Assembly: GCA_949288415.1 (NCBI GenBank)
Contig: CASEKE010000045.1
Coordinates: 62,001 to 126,000, forward strand
DNA length: 64,000 nucleotides
From: an uncultured Spirochaetales bacterium
GTDB lineage: Bacteria; Spirochaetota; Spirochaetia; Sphaerochaetales; Sphaerochaetaceae
Direction: 5' to 3'
Shown: one piece after another, positions 36,994 through 45,367 of the stretch
How the letters are laid out: each line of letters starts with the position of its first letter
How positions within the stretch are numbered: the stretch's first letter is position 1
Position numbers and translations under genes: made by a program
The notes under the pieces: model-generated
Told to the model about the DNA's origin: nothing
Database searches by the model: none
Seen by the model: only the letters and a program-made list of their open reading frames with translations

Positions 36994-37154
36994 GCATTTT
37001 CCTCCTACTAACTCAATCATTTTAGCATGTTAACTTCGAATGAAGTAGATAAAAATGCCGCGTTATGGCGAATATTTGCGTTTTTTGAGCATTGCCGGGG
37101 CTTTGTGGACCGCTTTGTTCCCCACATTCTGGCACATGTATGGAATAGCTTTCT

Positions 37155-37664
37155 TTATAGTGGAATCAAGTGTTCTTGCAGCAGTTTCCTTGCCTTGTCG
37201 AAAGCTTGGCTCAGGGTTATCCTTTCCTCGCTCGTGAACGGACTTGTGACATATAGTCTCACATCTCCGAACTTTGGTCGTCCTATCCCGATTCTGAGAC
37301 GGTGGAACATGTCGGTTCCAAGTCTTTCACGTATGCTCCTCAGTCCGTTGTGCCCCTGAAGGCCACCGCCTTTCTGCATCCTGACCTCCCCAAGGGGAAG
37401 CTCCAGATCGTCATGGACAATAAGAATGTCGTCAGCTTCAAGTTTGAAAAACGAGGCTGCCTCGCTTACGGCCGTTCCCGATAGATTCATGAATGTGAGG
37501 GGCTTTATCGCATGGATGCCGTTTTTTTTCACATACAGGGAATGGAACTTGTTCTGCAGAGCTTCCTCAGAGCAGAGCTCGTCGAAAAAGAGATATCCGG
37601 CATTGTGCCTGGTCGCTTGATATTTCTGTCCGGGATTGCCCAGAAAAGCTATAAGTTTTATCAC
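37155..37664 (-). CDS. pth: Peptidyl-tRNA hydrolase
   Basis: Recycles peptidyl-tRNA dropped from ribosomes. The 169-aa protein has the N-terminal IAFLGNPGQKYQATRHNAGY (the Asn and catalytic His20), FMNLSG, and HDDLELPLGEVRMQKGGGLQGHNGLRSI, all Pth signatures. The start is a GTG 6 nt after a perfect TATAAT with no Shine-Dalgarno. Upstream in-frame codons are not Pth-like, so the mRNA seems leaderless. Divergent from a membrane-protein gene. Confidence 0.95.
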   Translation of the reverse strand: MIKLIAFLGNPGQKYQATRHNAGYLFFDELCSEEALQNKFHSLYVKKNGIHAIKPLTFMNLSGTAVSEAASFFKLEADDILIVHDDLELPLGEVRMQKGGGLQGHNGLRSIRERLGTDMFHRLRIGIGRPKFGDVRLYVTSPFTSEERITLSQAFDKARKLLQEHLIPL

Positions 37665-37670
37665 GTTTGT

Positions 37671-37700
37671 ATTATAATCATCCGTAAGCACAACTATCAA
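37671..37700 (-). promoter_or_regulatory. Leaderless pth promoter
   Basis: On the minus strand TTGATA (37695-37700) and TATAAT (37671-37676) are 18 bp apart, and the GTG start codon begins 6 nt later, at the expected transcription start. Confidence 0.75.
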
Positions 37701-37715
37701 GCTTGGAGGTAATCT

Positions 37716-38162
37716 ATGGCAAAGACAAGCGCAGCTGCGAAGGCAAAGATCGCAGGGGATTTCATAATGAAGCTTCTTGTAGGGCTTCTTTTTGTGTGCA
37801 TCGGAATCGAGGGCATCGCCGGGGGCGATACCGGAGCCAACGAGCTCTATCGTGCCATCGGCAACGACGTCGCAAATACGATCCTCGGAATCGTGCTCAT
37901 CGTCTGCGGACTTCTGATTGCTGTTCCTCTTTTCATCAGGGGAATCAAGCCGACATTCACGAGATATTCCACCATCGTGGTGTTCATCGTCTGGGTACTT
38001 GTAATCGTATTTGCCGACATAATGAACATCGGATCGTATCGCGGAATGGAATACTTCGAGTGGGCAGAGGGCTTCATCTACCATCTTCTCATACTGAATG
38101 CCATCTACGGAATCACAAAGAAGAGCTTTGTGGCAGTAGCGAAGACAGTCGCAGGCAAGTGA
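37716..38162 (+). CDS. Small four-helix membrane protein, unknown
   Basis: 148 aa with about four membrane segments (LLVGLLFVCIGIEGIAG, ILGIVLIVCGLLIAVPLFI, VVFIVWVLVIVFADIM and a C-terminal one). The N-terminal ~15 residues and the C-terminus are basic, which suggests both are cytoplasmic. It has a strong TTGGAGGT ribosome site and its own terminator, so it is a single-gene unit. I do not recognise the family. Confidence 0.75.
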   Translation: MAKTSAAAKAKIAGDFIMKLLVGLLFVCIGIEGIAGGDTGANELYRAIGNDVANTILGIVLIVCGLLIAVPLFIRGIKPTFTRYSTIVVFIVWVLVIVFADIMNIGSYRGMEYFEWAEGFIYHLLILNAIYGITKKSFVAVAKTVAGK

Positions 38163-38185
38163 TATCTGAAGCAACATGCGTCAAG

Positions 38186-38208
38186 AGGGACCTCAGGGTC
38201 CCTTTTTT
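38186..38208 (+). terminator. Terminator after the small membrane protein
   Basis: AGGGACC and GGTCCCT form a perfect stem with a 4-nt loop, followed by T6. Confidence 0.85.
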
Positions 38209-38227
38209 CATGTCTTCGATCCTTTTG

Positions 38228-38890
38228 TCATCTCCTCTTGCCGACATCGGTTTTTGCGCACATGTCGTTCAGGGGACAGCTTGAACAGTATGGCGATACA
38301 GGGGTACACATATACTGTCCGAAACGGACCAATGTCTCGTTGAGCGGAATCCAGAACCGTCTTGGAAGAATTCTTCTCAGTTCCTTTTCCGTCTCCTCCG
38401 CCGTCCTCGTACGGACTATGCCAAGCCTGTTGAGAATCTGGTGTACGTGGCAATCGACGCAGATCGCATCGCTGCCGAAACCGAGGTTGAGCGTCAATGA
38501 TGCCGTTTTCAGACCGACTCCAGGAAGTTTCATGAGGGCATCCATGTCGTCTGGCAGTTTTCCGCCATATTCATTGTTCACTATACTTGCGATAGTCTTG
38601 AGATTCTCCGCCTTTCTCCTGTAGAACGCCGTAGGTTTGATCGTCTCTGCAAGTTCGGTCGTGTCCATCGCTTCCAGCGCCTTGAAATCCGCTGCTTTTG
38701 CAAAGAGCCTTCCGGAAGCTTCCAGCGTCACCTTGTCCTTTGTCCTTAGCGAAAGAATCGTGGATACAAGAATTCTGTACGGGTCGTTGTTCTCTGCCGC
38801 GATCAAGCTCACTGAGGGCAGGGGCGATCCGAGCTCCTCGAGCTTCCGCTCGGCTTTTTCCATCAAGATGTCGAAATACGTTTCATCCAT
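38228..38890 (-). CDS. nth: Endonuclease III
   Basis: DNA glycosylase/AP lyase that removes oxidised pyrimidines. The 220-aa protein has the helix-hairpin-helix LMKLPGVGLKTASLTL, the catalytic Lys/Asp region (FGSDAICVDCHVHQILNRLG) and a C-terminal [4Fe-4S] cluster with C-x6-C-x2-C-x5-C spacing (CTPVSPYCSSCPLNDMC). The ATG at 38890 gives the family-length protein. No Shine-Dalgarno precedes it. Divergent from the aro fusion across 48 bp. Confidence 0.94.
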   Translation of the reverse strand: MDETYFDILMEKAERKLEELGSPLPSVSLIAAENNDPYRILVSTILSLRTKDKVTLEASGRLFAKAADFKALEAMDTTELAETIKPTAFYRRKAENLKTIASIVNNEYGGKLPDDMDALMKLPGVGLKTASLTLNLGFGSDAICVDCHVHQILNRLGIVRTRTAEETEKELRRILPRRFWIPLNETLVRFGQYMCTPVSPYCSSCPLNDMCAKTDVGKRR

Positions 38891-38938
38891 ACTTGTACAT
38901 ATATTGACGAATCGGACAAAAAAAGCATAGTAGTAACT

Positions 38939-40852
38939 ATGATAATCATCCTGAACCAGGGCGTAACGTCCGATGAAAAGAATGCCATAAGAAGCGCTCT
39001 CAAGGAGAAAGGCTTCATCGTCAAGGAGATTGTCGGCCAGGAGGACACGGTCCTCGGAGCCGTAGGAACCGCCCGGATCGATCCTCGAATGATAGAGATC
39101 ATGCCGGGGGTCTCGCGAGTCGTACCGATTTCCAAGCCTTACAAGCTCGCATCCCGTGAATTGAAGAAGGAGGATACGATCGTATCCGTGGGCAAGGTCC
39201 GCATCGGTGGAGGACGCATAGCCGTCATGGCCGGTCCATGCGCCGTGGAATCTAGAGATCAGATCCTCAGGATTGCAGGCAAGGTCCGTGAGGCCGGTGC
39301 CGTCATACTGCGCGGAGGTGCGTACAAGCCGCGTACCAGCCCTTATTCGTTCCAGGGACTCGGAGAAGAAGGACTCAGGTATCTCAGAGAGGCAGGCGAC
39401 ATGTTCGACATGCCGGTCACGACCGAGGTCGTGTCTCCCCGGGATGTCGATGTGATGAAAGACTACATCGACATGTTCCAGATCGGAGCAAGGAACATGC
39501 AGAACTTCGAGCTGTTGAAGGAAGTCGGAAAGACCGGGATGCCTGTACTTCTCAAAAGAGGTCTTTCGGCAACCATAGAAGAGTGGCTGATGGCTGCCGA
39601 ATACCTCATGGCGAGTGGGACAGACCAGGTTGTGCTGTGCGAAAGAGGAATCAGGACTTTCGAGAAGGCGACCAGAAATACTCTCGACTGTTCCGCTATC
39701 CCGGTTGTCCAGAAACTTACCCATCTTCCTGTCATAGGCGATCCTTCACATGCCACAGGCATAAGGGACATGGTCTCTCCTATGGCGTTGGCTCTTGTTG
39801 CTTCCGGAGCCAGCGGAATCATGGTGGAGGTGCATGACAATCCGGACAAAGCTCTTTCCGACGGACCGCAGTCGCTCTATCCTGAGCAGTTCGAGCGTCT
39901 CATGCGAGACATAGAGGCATTGGCGCCCGTGGTGGGCAAGAGCGTGGAGAGGATTCCTCGCATCGTGCCAGAGTCCATCAAGGCAGAGTCTGCCAAGGTC
40001 GGCACGCCGTCCGGTTCGGCAGTCATAGCTTTCCAGGGGGAACGCGGCGCTTTCAGCGAGCTTGCGGTACGTCGCACGTTCAGCGAGGACGAGAAGGTTC
40101 TGCCGTGCAAGAATTTCAAGGATGTGTTCGACGCAGTTGCCAAGGGCGAGGCGAAGTACGGAGTGATACCTGTCGAGAATACTCTTGGCGGATCGGTCCT
40201 CGAGAATTACGACCTGCTCAAGGTAGAGGAGAACGTGACGGTCGTAGGCGAGTGCGAGGTCAGAATAATTCATAATCTCATAGCGAATCCCGGTGTCCGT
40301 ATCGAGGATATCAAGAGGGTATATTCCCATCCGCAGGGGCTTGCGCAATGCAAGGAGTACCTCGATGTCCATCTTCCGAATGTAGAGCGGATTCCGTTCT
40401 TCGACACGGCAGGAGCCGTATCCTATGTCAAAAATGAACATATGATGGATGCCGCTGCGATTGCAGGCAGCCCCGCAGCCGTGCACAATTCGATGGAGAT
40501 ACTCGTTCCGGGCATCGAGACGAATCCAAGGAACTACACGCGCTTCTTCGTGATTTCACGCGAGGAGAATGCCGCCGAGTTCCGTTCCCGCTCGAAGATA
40601 GACATGGCGAGCGTGACATTCTGCGTGCCCGACAAGCCGGGAGCGCTTCTCAATGTCCTCGATATCCTCAGAAAACACGAAATAAACCTCCAGAAGCTCG
40701 AGAGCCGTCCTATTCTCGGCAAACCTTGGGAATATAGCTTTTTCCTCGAGCTGGAGATCAAGGATGTGGCAGGTCTTGACGATGTGGTTGCCCTCGTGAA
40801 GGAACAGACCACGGGATTCAGGATTCTGGGCTATTACACGAAGGCCCACTGA
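38939..40852 (+). CDS. DAHP synthase-prephenate dehydratase fusion
   Basis: One 637-aa protein carrying the first step of the shikimate pathway and the phenylalanine branch step. Residues 1-70: ferredoxin-like regulatory domain found in AroF/AroG type Iβ DAHP synthases. About 75-335: DAHP synthase barrel (MAGPCAVES with metal Cys101, RGGAYKPRTSPY, QIGARNMQN, SHATG). About 360-540: prephenate dehydratase (FQGERGAFSE, IPVENTLGGSV, NYTRFFVI). About 556-637: ACT domain with LESRP, the phenylalanine-sensing motif. Chorismate mutase is not included. No ribosome site is visible; a CATAGT box sits 7 nt before the ATG. Overlaps the next gene by one base. Confidence 0.93.
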   Translation: MIIILNQGVTSDEKNAIRSALKEKGFIVKEIVGQEDTVLGAVGTARIDPRMIEIMPGVSRVVPISKPYKLASRELKKEDTIVSVGKVRIGGGRIAVMAGPCAVESRDQILRIAGKVREAGAVILRGGAYKPRTSPYSFQGLGEEGLRYLREAGDMFDMPVTTEVVSPRDVDVMKDYIDMFQIGARNMQNFELLKEVGKTGMPVLLKRGLSATIEEWLMAAEYLMASGTDQVVLCERGIRTFEKATRNTLDCSAIPVVQKLTHLPVIGDPSHATGIRDMVSPMALALVASGASGIMVEVHDNPDKALSDGPQSLYPEQFERLMRDIEALAPVVGKSVERIPRIVPESIKAESAKVGTPSGSAVIAFQGERGAFSELAVRRTFSEDEKVLPCKNFKDVFDAVAKGEAKYGVIPVENTLGGSVLENYDLLKVEENVTVVGECEVRIIHNLIANPGVRIEDIKRVYSHPQGLAQCKEYLDVHLPNVERIPFFDTAGAVSYVKNEHMMDAAAIAGSPAAVHNSMEILVPGIETNPRNYTRFFVISREENAAEFRSRSKIDMASVTFCVPDKPGALLNVLDILRKHEINLQKLESRPILGKPWEYSFFLELEIKDVAGLDDVVALVKEQTTGFRILGYYTKAH

Positions 40853-41385
40853 TGCAATACCGGCCATATGACAAGGTTCTGCTGTTCTCGGGCATATTGA
40901 CGTCGATAGGTCTGCCCGGGAGCCTACTTTCCCGCCTCGAGGAGAGATTCGGGAAAATAGTCTATATCTCCGAAAAGCTGGATTTCGATTTCACCGATTA
41001 CTACAACGAGGAGATGCAGACGCCGATAGAAAGATATTTCGTCGCATTCGAATCCCTTGCGATGCCGGACGATCTGGCTATGGCCAAAGTGTTCACCAAC
41101 GATCTTGAGGCGGAATATGCCGTCGAAGGGAATCGTCGCATCAATCTCGATCCCGGTACTCTCAGCGTGTCGAACGTGATTCTCGCCACGACCAAGAACA
41201 GAGCCCACAGAATAGCGATAGGACATGAGCTATATGCAGAGGTCACTCTCATATACCATCGCAAAGGGTTCGAATCTTTCAAGTGGACGTATGCCGACTA
41301 CAGAAGTCGTACCGTCCAGGATATCCTTCTTGAAATGAGGAGGATCTATCTGGATGCCGTCCGCAAGGAGAACAAACCGAACTAG
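40852..41385 (+). CDS. DUF4416 family protein
   Basis: 177 aa, beginning YRPYDKVLLFSGIL and containing the family pattern NLDPGTLSVSNVILATTKN and IAIGHELYAEVTLIYHRKG. DUF4416 occurs mainly in spirochaetes and deltaproteobacteria-like groups; its role is unknown. The start overlaps the aro fusion stop (TGATG), so translation is coupled. Ends in TAG. Confidence 0.85.
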   Translation: MQYRPYDKVLLFSGILTSIGLPGSLLSRLEERFGKIVYISEKLDFDFTDYYNEEMQTPIERYFVAFESLAMPDDLAMAKVFTNDLEAEYAVEGNRRINLDPGTLSVSNVILATTKNRAHRIAIGHELYAEVTLIYHRKGFESFKWTYADYRSRTVQDILLEMRRIYLDAVRKENKPN

Positions 41386-41391
41386 AGGGAT

Positions 41392-42117
41392 ATGATCCGT
41401 ATCCTCGTCCTTTCTGTCGTTCTGGCCTTTTTTCCTTCGTGCGACATTCCCGACGGCAGGACGGTTGTCCTGGACATCCCGTCCTTTCCCCCGATTGCAT
41501 CGATTCTTTCAGAATCTCCTTTCTATGACCTTCTTTGTTTCGATGGATACAAGGTCAGGCATCTTTTCGTGCAGAAAGGCACATCCGAAGTGTCCATACG
41601 TGTCCGGCGAGGATCCCTTGTCCTTTTTGTTCTGACTCCGTTCGGAGAATTCAGCCCGCTTGCATCCTGGTTCCAGCCGGGCATGTCCGTTCCATCGACC
41701 TTTTCTTTCGGTACTGCGTCGACGGTCCGATTCCTGATCGACGTCGCAGAGAGGAATCCGGGGCTTGTATCATCTCTTTCCTTCTCGGATCTGATCCGCG
41801 ACAATCCGGATGGCGACTCGATCGACAGAAGGAAGCTTCTTGACGCTCTTGAGAACGGCAATCTTTCCGGCTCCAGCGATCTTGCCGCAAAGAAATTCCC
41901 TGTCGTTGTCGAAACCTACCTGCATGGGCGATGGTCCAGCGACCGTGACGACATTCCGGATTTCTGGACGACTCTTTCCGGCGGGCCAGCCGAAATATGG
42001 CTATACGAGGGATTTTACCGATTTTTCCACGAGAACGGCGAACATATGCTCGTAATTGCGGTGTCTTCTGATGGCTCAAGCATCACTAAGCTATCCCTCA
42101 TACCTATATTCTCTTGA
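41392..42117 (+). CDS. Putative lipoprotein, unknown
   Basis: 241 aa. MIRILVLSVVLAFFPSC is a short signal sequence with a relaxed lipobox (FPSC) of the spirochaete type; Lgt is encoded in the same window. The mature part has beta-strand-rich hydrophobic stretches and no recognised domain. It starts 6 bp after DUF4416 behind GAGGGA. The sdaA promoter begins within its last codons. Confidence 0.7.
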   Translation: MIRILVLSVVLAFFPSCDIPDGRTVVLDIPSFPPIASILSESPFYDLLCFDGYKVRHLFVQKGTSEVSIRVRRGSLVLFVLTPFGEFSPLASWFQPGMSVPSTFSFGTASTVRFLIDVAERNPGLVSSLSFSDLIRDNPDGDSIDRRKLLDALENGNLSGSSDLAAKKFPVVVETYLHGRWSSDRDDIPDFWTTLSGGPAEIWLYEGFYRFFHENGEHMLVIAVSSDGSSITKLSLIPIFS

Positions 42118-42141
42118 AAAGAACCATCGATTCAATATAAT
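42114..42141 (+). promoter_or_regulatory. Leaderless sdaA promoter
   Basis: TTGAAA (42114-42119) and TATAAT (42136-42141) are 16 bp apart. ATG begins 7 nt after the -10, with no ribosome site. Confidence 0.75.
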
Positions 42142-42148
42142 TGGATTT

Positions 42149-43351
42149 ATGGAATCATTGAGAGAGCTATACAGAATCGGCCAGGGGCCGTCATCCTCGC
42201 ACACGATGGGGCCGAGAAAGGCCGCGGAGGATTTCATTGGCAGACATCCGGAAGTCAAGAGTGTAAGAGCGGAACTCTACGGGTCGCTTGCGGCAACAGG
42301 AAAAGGGCATCTGACAGACAAGGCCATAAGGGAAGCTTTCAAGGCTGCCGGAGTGGAGACCGAGATATTCTGGTTTCCCGACGTGTTCCGTAGCTTCCAT
42401 CCCAACTGTCTCTCGCTCATTTCGAGCGATGGTTCCGTAAGCGAGACATACTATTCCGTAGGAGGCGGCAAGATCGTACGTGAAGGCGATTCGTCCTCCG
42501 GCGCCGATGAGGTCTATCCTAACGAGCTCGTAGGTTCGATGAAGAAACTCCTTGCCTTTGCAGACAGCGAAGGCTATCAGCTATGGGAAGTCGCTCTCCG
42601 CTTCGAAAAAGATGACATCTGCTCTTATATGGAGGAGATCTGGCAGGTAATGAAAGATGCCATAAAGAGAGGGCTCGAGAACGAAGGCGTTCTTCCTGGA
42701 GGACTGAAGCTTCCTAGAAAGGCCTGTCTTGTCCATGAACAGGCAATAAGCATGTCCGGAGCCCTTGGAAACACTCTGGTGGCACATTCGTATGCTCTTG
42801 CCGTGTCCGAGGAGAACGCTGCCGGAGGTATCATCGTGACTGCTCCGACATGCGGTTCCTGCGGTGTCCTTCCCGGTGCTCTCTACTACATAATGAAAGA
42901 ATACGACATTCCGGAGAAGAGGGTCATAAGGGCTCTTTTGACTGCAGGTCTTGTAGGCAACATCGTCAAGACGAACGGTTCGATAAGCGGAGCGGAAGTA
43001 GGTTGCCAGGGAGAGGTAGGCGTTGCCTGTGCAATGGCAGGTGCTGCCGTCGCCCAGCTTCTGGGCGGAACGATTCGTCAAGTCGAATATGCCGCTGAAA
43101 TGGGACTGGAACATCACCTGGGACTTACCTGCGATCCTTTGAAGGGGCTTGTGCAGATTCCATGCATCGAGAGGAACGGATTCGCCTGCATGCGTGCCGT
43201 AGACCATGCTTCGTTCGCTCTGGTAGGAGACGGGACCCACAAAATATCGTTCGACGACGTAGTGGAAGTCATGATGGAGACAGGCCATGCTCTTCCAAGT
43301 CTGTACAGGGAGACGAGCATGGGCGGTCTGGCCCGTGTCTGGGGCAACTGA
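42149..43351 (+). CDS. sdaA: L-serine ammonia-lyase (iron-sulphur type)
   Basis: Converts serine to pyruvate and ammonia using a [4Fe-4S] cluster. The 400-aa single chain has the beta-type N-terminal part (YRIGQGPSSSHTMGPRKAA) and the alpha-type catalytic part (TAPTCGSCGVLPGAL with cluster cysteines). It is somewhat shorter than E. coli SdaA (about 454 aa). The start agrees with the conserved N-terminus and a -10 box 7 nt upstream. Feeding serine into pyruvate suits a fermenter and pairs loosely with the glycerate kinase downstream. Confidence 0.92.
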   Translation: MESLRELYRIGQGPSSSHTMGPRKAAEDFIGRHPEVKSVRAELYGSLAATGKGHLTDKAIREAFKAAGVETEIFWFPDVFRSFHPNCLSLISSDGSVSETYYSVGGGKIVREGDSSSGADEVYPNELVGSMKKLLAFADSEGYQLWEVALRFEKDDICSYMEEIWQVMKDAIKRGLENEGVLPGGLKLPRKACLVHEQAISMSGALGNTLVAHSYALAVSEENAAGGIIVTAPTCGSCGVLPGALYYIMKEYDIPEKRVIRALLTAGLVGNIVKTNGSISGAEVGCQGEVGVACAMAGAAVAQLLGGTIRQVEYAAEMGLEHHLGLTCDPLKGLVQIPCIERNGFACMRAVDHASFALVGDGTHKISFDDVVEVMMETGHALPSLYRETSMGGLARVWGN

Positions 43352-43480
43352 TAGCTTTCATGCCTCTTTACGAATTCCGCTATGCATCATAGAATGTTGC
43401 AAAAAGGTTTTCGATAGGTTATTCAACATTAACGGCATTCAAGTGCCGCTATAGGAAGCAGCAGAACAGGAGGTTCCGCA

Positions 43481-44614
43481 GTGAATAAAATTGTGCTCAT
43501 TCCAGATTCCTTCAAGGGAACGATGTCTTCCGAGAGGATTATCGCGATAGAGAAAAAGGTCATTTCCAGATATTATCCTGATGCAGAGGTAGTCGGAATT
43601 CCGGTTGCCGACGGAGGCGAAGGATCGGTGGATGCATTCCTTTCTTCCTGTGGGGGAGAAAGGATTTCAGTGGATGTCCACGGACCGTACATGGAAAAGA
43701 CGGAAAGCTTTTTCGGTCTTCTTCCCGACGGTACTGCCGTTGTCGAGATGGCAGCCGCTGCCGGTCTTCCGATGGTAGGCGATTGCAAGGATCCGTCCGC
43801 AACCACGACATACGGTGTAGGGGAGCTTCTGCTGGCTGCTGCCAAGAGGGGAGCGCGACGCATCATACTAGGTCTTGGCGGGTCCTGTACCAACGATGCC
43901 GGAACCGGTGCCGCTGTTGCTTGCGGAGTCGAATTTCTCGACGGAGACGGCAATCCCTTCGTTCCTGTCGGAGCTACTCTCGATAAAATTGCCGACATAG
44001 ATACGACCGGTCTGGATGAAAGTCTGAAGGCAATTCCGATCATCACGATGTGCGATATCGACAATCCTTTCTATGGCCCTTCCGGTGCTGCCGCCGTATA
44101 TGGCCCGCAGAAGGGAGCGGACAAAGATATGGTCGAAATGCTGGACGGAAAGATGGAATTTCTTGCGTCTCTTATAGAAAGAAAGCTTTCCATCGACGTA
44201 CAGAAGATTCCCGGATCAGGCGCTGCCGGCGGTATGGGCGGCGGCATGGTCGCTTTCTTCTCGTCCTCTTTGAAGATGGGAATAGATACGGTCCTGGATG
44301 TCACCGAATTCAGGAAAAGAGCCGCCGGTGCCGATTTCATTTTCACCGGAGAGGGAAAAATAGACACGCAGAGTCTCAGGGGAAAGGTCGTGATCGGCGT
44401 AGCCCGCGAGGCAAAGAGCCTGGATGTGCCTGTTGTGGCCTTTGTCGGGGATATCGGAAACGATATACAGAAGGCCTACGACGAAGGTGTTGCAGCCATA
44501 TTCTCCACAAACCGTGTCGCCGTTCCTTTCAAGGAAGCGAAGCTGAGAGCTGCGGAGGATCTCGAGCTAACAGTGGACAATTTTCTCAGGTTCATGAAAC
44601 GTATCGGAAAGTGA
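43481..44614 (+). CDS. glxK: Glycerate 2-kinase (GlxK/GarK family)
   Basis: Phosphorylates D-glycerate to 2-phosphoglycerate. The 377-aa protein starts with GTG after AGGAGG and reads MNKIVLIPDSFKGTMSSE. Family motifs include VADGGEGSVDAFL, LGGSCTNDAGTGAA and GSGAAGGMGGGM, and TGEGKIDTQSLRGK near the C-terminus. Product feeds lower glycolysis, the step served by the mutase gene at 23322. Confidence 0.94.
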   Translation: MNKIVLIPDSFKGTMSSERIIAIEKKVISRYYPDAEVVGIPVADGGEGSVDAFLSSCGGERISVDVHGPYMEKTESFFGLLPDGTAVVEMAAAAGLPMVGDCKDPSATTTYGVGELLLAAAKRGARRIILGLGGSCTNDAGTGAAVACGVEFLDGDGNPFVPVGATLDKIADIDTTGLDESLKAIPIITMCDIDNPFYGPSGAAAVYGPQKGADKDMVEMLDGKMEFLASLIERKLSIDVQKIPGSGAAGGMGGGMVAFFSSSLKMGIDTVLDVTEFRKRAAGADFIFTGEGKIDTQSLRGKVVIGVAREAKSLDVPVVAFVGDIGNDIQKAYDEGVAAIFSTNRVAVPFKEAKLRAAEDLELTVDNFLRFMKRIGK

Positions 44615-44656
44615 AGAAGGTCGCCGGAATCCGGAGTCTGTTCCGATCCGGTTCCG

Positions 44657-45367
44657 TCATTGCCAGACGACGTAGCCGAATTCCTCGAAAAGAAGGTTTA
44701 TGTTGGTGTGCCTCATAAGCGATGCGTTGTCCTTTCTTATTTCGTCCCAGCTCGATTTGTAGTCTGTGCCCAGCGGACCGCACTCCGATACGACATAGCT
44801 GTAGAAGTCTCTCCAGTTCTGACCGAACCTGTCCGCGAACTCGTCGGACAGGTCGGACTTCCTGTTGTCGTTGAGGTTTTCTCCGATTCCGTACAGTGCA
44901 TGTTCTATGTTGTGGGAAAAGTAGTAGATTCTGTATGGTATGTCGTTTCCGAGACAATTCAGGCCGGAAAGAACGTCCAGGTTCTTTCTCTTTTTCCTGT
45001 TTCTGGCGGCGATCGAAGAGACGAATTTCGTCCTTATGCAGTCGCTTTCGTACCTGATCCTGTGTGCAGCGGCATCTTCCACGATCATTTCGTCCGGTAT
45101 GAATGCCCCATCGGTGTCTGTTGCATGGAATACGGCCAGAACGTCCGATCTCCGCAGGGCGTAGCGTTTCATCTCTGCCGAGAGAATATCTTCTATAGCA
45201 TCCTTAGGGGCCTTTTCCGACGAACTCAGGAAGAAGTCTCCGTGTACTATGTGGAACTTGACTTCGGAAGGATTGAAAAAGCTTTTCATCACAAGGTAAA
45301 TTGCGTTCTCGTCCGTCGGGCCTTCGCAGATGAACAGTACAAGCTTCTTCGCTCTAGCTTTCCTCAT
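44657..45367 (-). CDS. TOPRIM-type protein paired with AAA ATPase (candidate defence effector)
   Basis: 236 aa. KKLVLFICEGPTDENAI gives a TOPRIM-type glutamate (E15), and VFHATDTDGAF gives D84-x-D86. This E plus DxD pattern is that of OLD, RloB and AriB-like nucleases. The rest is charged, with an unassigned C-terminus ending in EFGYVVWQ. The ATG, behind GGAGGGCG, overlaps the ATPase stop by 14 nt, so the two are made together. In PARIS, AbiL and Rlo-type systems an ATPase holds a TOPRIM partner that becomes toxic on infection. That role is inference, and the family is not identified. Confidence 0.75.
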   Translation of the reverse strand: MRKARAKKLVLFICEGPTDENAIYLVMKSFFNPSEVKFHIVHGDFFLSSSEKAPKDAIEDILSAEMKRYALRRSDVLAVFHATDTDGAFIPDEMIVEDAAAHRIRYESDCIRTKFVSSIAARNRKKRKNLDVLSGLNCLGNDIPYRIYYFSHNIEHALYGIGENLNDNRKSDLSDEFADRFGQNWRDFYSYVVSECGPLGTDYKSSWDEIRKDNASLMRHTNINLLFEEFGYVVWQ

